From positions 1-33,396 of the forward strand of contig PMTB01000093.1 of the NCBI GenBank assembly GCA_003167475.1: a stretch of 33,396 nt of DNA. The letters are read 5' to 3'. The notes under the pieces are model-generated. The model was not told where the DNA came from, ran no database searches, and saw nothing but the letters and a program-made list of their open reading frames with translations. Origin of the DNA: a candidate division FCPU426 bacterium (GTDB lineage Bacteria; Oederibacteriota; PGYV01; Palsa-1178). The translations under genes and the position numbers were made by a program. This document shows positions 31,161 to 33,396 of the stretch, piece after piece. The stretch's first letter is position 1; the number at the start of each line of letters is the position of its first letter.

Positions 31161-31838
31161 ATGAAAAAAACATTCATTTACTTTATGACAATCATTTTTA
31201 CGGCAACGGTCAACCCGTCCGTGGTCTTCTCATATCAAAATACGGCTCAAAGCAATCAGAACGACTCCATGCAGCAGATGCTTCAGGATATGCCGCAGGA
31301 TGACGTTCCGACGCCTGTCAGCACGCCCGTGAAGAAAATCAAGACTGTTCTCCCCGGCAATCCGGCCGCAGGGAGTCCGGCGGTTATTCCAAAGGCGCCT
31401 CAAAAATATACAAAGCCGGCAGCATACACCCTGCCTCCGCTGCCTGATGACGCAACCGGTGAAAATCCCAAAACCAAGGCGGATAGTTATTCAAATAACC
31501 AGTTTTTTGCTCAGGACCTGTGCATAACGGCAAAAAGAGACGCGGAAAAAGACAATGGCGGATCATTTTGGATGTGGGCCGGCTTGGGCTGCCTTGGAAG
31601 CGTAGCCGGGTCCATATTGGGCATTGTTGCGATTATTTGCGGATATGCAATATCCATGCCTGTCCCGGTTTACAGGATATTGGGAAAATCATCGGATTAT
31701 GTAAATGAATACACATCCTGTTATCAGGAATATACCAGATCGGCAAACGGTAACTCCGCATTAGTAGGATGCTTAGCTCCATATGTCCTGGCGCTGGTTG
31801 CTGTCGGGATATACCTCATTTCTACGAACCAGCTTTGA
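31161..31838 (+). CDS. Paralogue A: secreted/membrane protein with GKS-x2-YV motif
   Basis: This 225-residue protein has a signal peptide (about 1-24, MKKTFIYF start shared with paralogue B), a Pro/Gln-rich low-complexity linker (about 30-115), and a conserved core (about 118-225): Cys121 and AKRDAEKDNGGSFWMWAGLGC (Cys144), a hydrophobic segment with LGIVAIICGY (Cys160), SMPVP, then RILGKSSDYVNEYTSCYQEYTRSANG (Cys187) and a second hydrophobic segment starting VGC (Cys204). This suggests two membrane-spanning or membrane-inserted hairpins parted by a short polar loop. AAAGGGGA precedes the ATG. No function is known to me. It is one of three tandem relatives. Confidence 0.75.
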   Translation: MKKTFIYFMTIIFTATVNPSVVFSYQNTAQSNQNDSMQQMLQDMPQDDVPTPVSTPVKKIKTVLPGNPAAGSPAVIPKAPQKYTKPAAYTLPPLPDDATGENPKTKADSYSNNQFFAQDLCITAKRDAEKDNGGSFWMWAGLGCLGSVAGSILGIVAIICGYAISMPVPVYRILGKSSDYVNEYTSCYQEYTRSANGNSALVGCLAPYVLALVAVGIYLISTNQL

Positions 31839-31881
31839 GCTTTTCACCGGAAGTAAGGGGGCAATTGTTTGATTTGTTGGA

Positions 31882-31910
31882 TTGACGGGAAAATCGGGTT
31901 TTGATATACT
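31882..31910 (+). promoter_or_regulatory. Promoter of paralogue B
   Basis: TTGACG (31882-31887), 17-base spacer, TATACT (31905-31910), 36 bases before the start at 31947. Its near-identity with the promoter of paralogue A suggests that promoter and gene were duplicated together. Confidence 0.75.
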
Positions 31911-31946
31911 TGATATCATTGACGCTAAATTTCAGGGGGTGGAAAA

Positions 31947-32537
31947 ATGAAAAAAACATTCATATATTTTTTAATCTGCATTATCTCAATGACCGCCAAT
32001 CCGGTTGTCCTTTTTGCGTTCAGTAATAACACACAGTCAAAACCAGTCAAAAGTGATGTGCAGCCGACAAAACCGGCAGCGGATGAAGATCCACCGCTGC
32101 CCGGGGAAGTACCGCAGAATACTCCAACTGAGTACAAACCAGCCGGTTATCCAAACAGCCAGCAGGTTAATTCTCAGGAAAATATATGCGCTCTGGCGAA
32201 AAAAGACGCCAAGTCCGATAACGGCGGGTCATTTTGGATGTGGTCAGGGCTAGGGTGCGCTTCGGGGATTGTCGGGTCTCCTTTACTTGGGATTGTTGCC
32301 ATAATATGCGGTTATAATATTTCTATGTCCGTACCGTCAAATCGTATCATAGGAAAGTCTTCATCATATGTTAAAGACTATGTTATGTGTTACCAGGAAG
32401 AAACAAGGTCGGAAAATGGCGGATCGGCAATAGTGGGATGCGTTGGGAGTGCTTTGGTTTATTTGGCCGTAATTGCCGTATATTACATCATGTTTGCCTC
32501 TATTATGAGTTCCGCGGTTTCAACTTCAGTTTACTAA
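31947..32537 (+). CDS. Paralogue B: secreted/membrane protein with GKS-x2-YV motif
   Basis: This 196-residue relative of paralogue A keeps the MKKTFIYF signal start, a shorter Pro-rich linker (about 32-72) and the core: Cys81 with AKKDAKSDNGGSFWMWSGLGC (Cys104), LGIVAIICGY (Cys121), SMSVPSNRIIGKSSSYVKDYVMCYQEETRSENG (Cys148), and VGC (Cys165) before the last hydrophobic segment. It ends in STSVY, like paralogue C. A GGGGGTGG stretch precedes the ATG. The gap from paralogue A is 108 bases, the same as from B to C. Confidence 0.75.
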   Translation: MKKTFIYFLICIISMTANPVVLFAFSNNTQSKPVKSDVQPTKPAADEDPPLPGEVPQNTPTEYKPAGYPNSQQVNSQENICALAKKDAKSDNGGSFWMWSGLGCASGIVGSPLLGIVAIICGYNISMSVPSNRIIGKSSSYVKDYVMCYQEETRSENGGSAIVGCVGSALVYLAVIAVYYIMFASIMSSAVSTSVY

Positions 32538-32571
32538 GTCAGCTTAAAACAGCTTAAAACATGAAATAATA

Positions 32572-32600
32572 TTGACAAAATATCAAACATTTGATAAGGT
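32572..32600 (+). promoter_or_regulatory. Promoter of paralogue C
   Basis: TTGACA (32572-32577), 17-base spacer, TAAGGT (32595-32600). The -10 is weaker than for A and B. A perfect palindrome (32581-32596) fills most of the spacer. Confidence 0.5.
32581..32596. promoter_or_regulatory. Palindromic operator-like site in the promoter spacer
   Basis: TATCAAA and TTTGATA, 7-base perfect arms with a 2-base CA centre, lying between the -35 and -10 of paralogue C. Such placement suits a dimeric repressor. Neither the A nor the B promoter has this site. Confidence 0.55.
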
Positions 32601-32645
32601 ATTTTTACAGGGTATTATGAATCTATTAAAATTAGGAGGATTACG

Positions 32646-33050
32646 ATGAAGAAATTTGGACTTGTACTGCTTGTAGTAGCATTACTTGCAACATGCGCGC
32701 CTGTTTTGACACTTGCTTATTCGACCGGAGGAGACGCTTGCGGCCAGGCAAAGACTGATGCAGGAATCGACAATGGAGGAATGCATTGGATTTGGTATGG
32801 GGCTGGTTGCCTTTTTCCGGTCATTGCTATTCTTGGCGGTTTTTTGATACCAATGCCGGTACCCGCTAACAGAATTATGGGAAAATCAGCTGAGTATGTA
32901 ACAAACTACACCCAGTGCTATCAGGAACAGACAAAAACGGACAATGGAATGGCTGCAATATGGGGAACCGTAACAGCCGGAGTATTATACTGTGCAGTAT
33001 GGATTTACTATGCATTTGTTGTGGTTTCAGTCGCTTCAACAGTATATTAA
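32646..33050 (+). CDS. Paralogue C: short secreted/membrane protein with GKS-x2-YV motif
   Basis: This 134-residue member lacks the Pro-rich linker: the signal peptide (about 1-25) is followed directly by the core. Cys32 with AKTDAGIDNGGMHWIWYGAGC (Cys55), hydrophobic GGFLIPMPVPANRIMGKSAEYVTNYTQCYQEQTKTDNG (Cys91), then a last hydrophobic segment and STVY at the end. The Cys in the GIVAIICGY segment and the VGC Cys are not conserved here. TTAGGAGG precedes the ATG. It is the minimal form of the family and defines the core. Function unknown. Confidence 0.78.
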   Translation: MKKFGLVLLVVALLATCAPVLTLAYSTGGDACGQAKTDAGIDNGGMHWIWYGAGCLFPVIAILGGFLIPMPVPANRIMGKSAEYVTNYTQCYQEQTKTDNGMAAIWGTVTAGVLYCAVWIYYAFVVVSVASTVY

Positions 33051-33083
33051 TTCATCTAAATAAAAATTAGAAATATTCTCTTG

Positions 33084-33117
33084 CTAAAGTGGGGCTCTAA
33101 CAAGGGCTCCACTTTAG
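33084..33117 (+). terminator. Intrinsic terminator after paralogue C
   Basis: Perfect 9-base arms CTAAAGTGG (33084-33092) and CCACTTTAG (33109-33117) with a 16-base loop, followed by TTATTTTA. It ends the paralogue C transcript 34 bases after the stop. Confidence 0.75.
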
Positions 33118-33136
33118 TTATTTTAGGAGGAATAAT

Positions 33137-33396
33137 TTGAAAAAAATTATTTTAGCTTTTTTTATTTTCACCGTCAGTTGTCATACTGTCCATGCCGGAA
33201 ATTTAGCTTTTAATTTCTATAAAGAGTCTTATGAATCCGGGCAGGTGGACAAAACAGGCGGGTTCCTATACATGAAAGTCGGGACCCAACCCCAGGAGAC
33301 CGTATTTTATTTTCATATTACTTTTCCAGTCAACCAGATCCTTGAATTTACCAAAAAAGAAACGCAAATATATTACCCTGATGAAAAAAAAGCCAT
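33137..33396 (+). CDS. Secreted protein of unknown function, 3' part beyond window (TTG start)
   Basis: Eighty-six codons are present and the frame stays open to the window end. The start is TTG at 33137, with TAGGAGG 5-7 bases upstream. It reads MKKIILAFFIFTVSCHTVHAG, a signal peptide; cleavage could be after VHA or, if treated as a lipoprotein, at Cys15. After it comes GGFLYMKVGTQPQETVFYFHITFP and VNQILEFTKKETQIYYPDEKKA, with a possible LolA-like or outer-membrane sorting-protein flavour, which is a guess. The AT-rich codon use matches paralogue C rather than the genes upstream. Confidence 0.65.
   Translation, partial: MKKIILAFFIFTVSCHTVHAGNLAFNFYKESYESGQVDKTGGFLYMKVGTQPQETVFYFHITFPVNQILEFTKKETQIYYPDEKKA

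Overview
The window looks like a chromosomal segment of an anaerobic, diderm bacterium, probably from a poorly cultured lineage recovered by metagenomics. Anaerobic metabolism is suggested by a 2-oxoacid:ferredoxin oxidoreductase subunit, rubredoxin, a peroxiredoxin, a superoxide-reductase-like protein and a ferrous-iron uptake operon. A two-membrane envelope is suggested by two predicted outer-membrane beta-barrel proteins (one with a C-terminal Phe), a lipoprotein and several secreted proteins. The phylum cannot be fixed from sequence reading alone. Codon use (many AGG Arg and ATA Ile codons, roughly 50% G+C by eye) is uniform until about 31-33 kb, where the DNA becomes visibly more AT-rich.

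Layout. (1) 1-2583: a repeat element cut by the window edge, then a redox cluster: OFOR beta subunit, 1-Cys peroxiredoxin, SOR-like secreted protein, nitroreductase. (2) 2627-3519: a large palindrome and a beta-barrel protein. (3) 3600-9641: a second copy of the first repeat, then the pentose phosphate genes tkt, gnd (short type), zwf and pgl, and a small protein with a GIY-YIG-like pattern. (4) 10033-11644: methyltransferase plus YeiH-type transporter. (5) 11703-13157, minus strand: secreted AGE-type epimerase-like protein. (6) 13394-17807: small Arg-rich protein, beta-barrel protein, papain-like protease, secreted SGNH hydrolase, lipoprotein. (7) 18004-20870: Fur box, fur, feoA, feoB. (8) 21120-23661: iron-type alcohol dehydrogenase, a minus-strand triple-BON protein, and a detached second copy of the dehydrogenase C-terminus. 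(9) 24188-27210: STAS/SEC14-like protein, a minus-strand Gfo/Idh/MocA oxidoreductase, rubredoxin and a TVP38/DedA-type membrane protein. (10) 27502-31020: ABC ATPase, ABC permease and glycosyltransferase in one tight operon. (11) 31161-33050: three tandem paralogous secreted/membrane proteins sharing a cysteine pattern and a GKS-x2-YV motif, each with its own promoter. (12) 33137-end: start of a secreted protein with a TTG start.

The intergenic space is full of palindromic repeats of at least five families: (a) ends in AAGCCAAAAGCCAAAAGAC; (b) ends in GTCATTGCGAGGAG; (c) GTAGCCGCAACCT hairpins; (d) GTAGGGGCGG elements; (e) single palindromes at 2627-2725 and 14581-14617. They sit between genes, sometimes inside otherwise compact operons, and look like miniature non-autonomous elements. 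No transposase, tRNA, rRNA or CRISPR array was seen.

The best candidate for something undescribed is the three-gene paralogous family at 31.1-33.1 kb. The best evolutionary signal is the dehydrogenase remnant at 23.4-23.7 kb, which differs from the intact gene almost only at synonymous sites.
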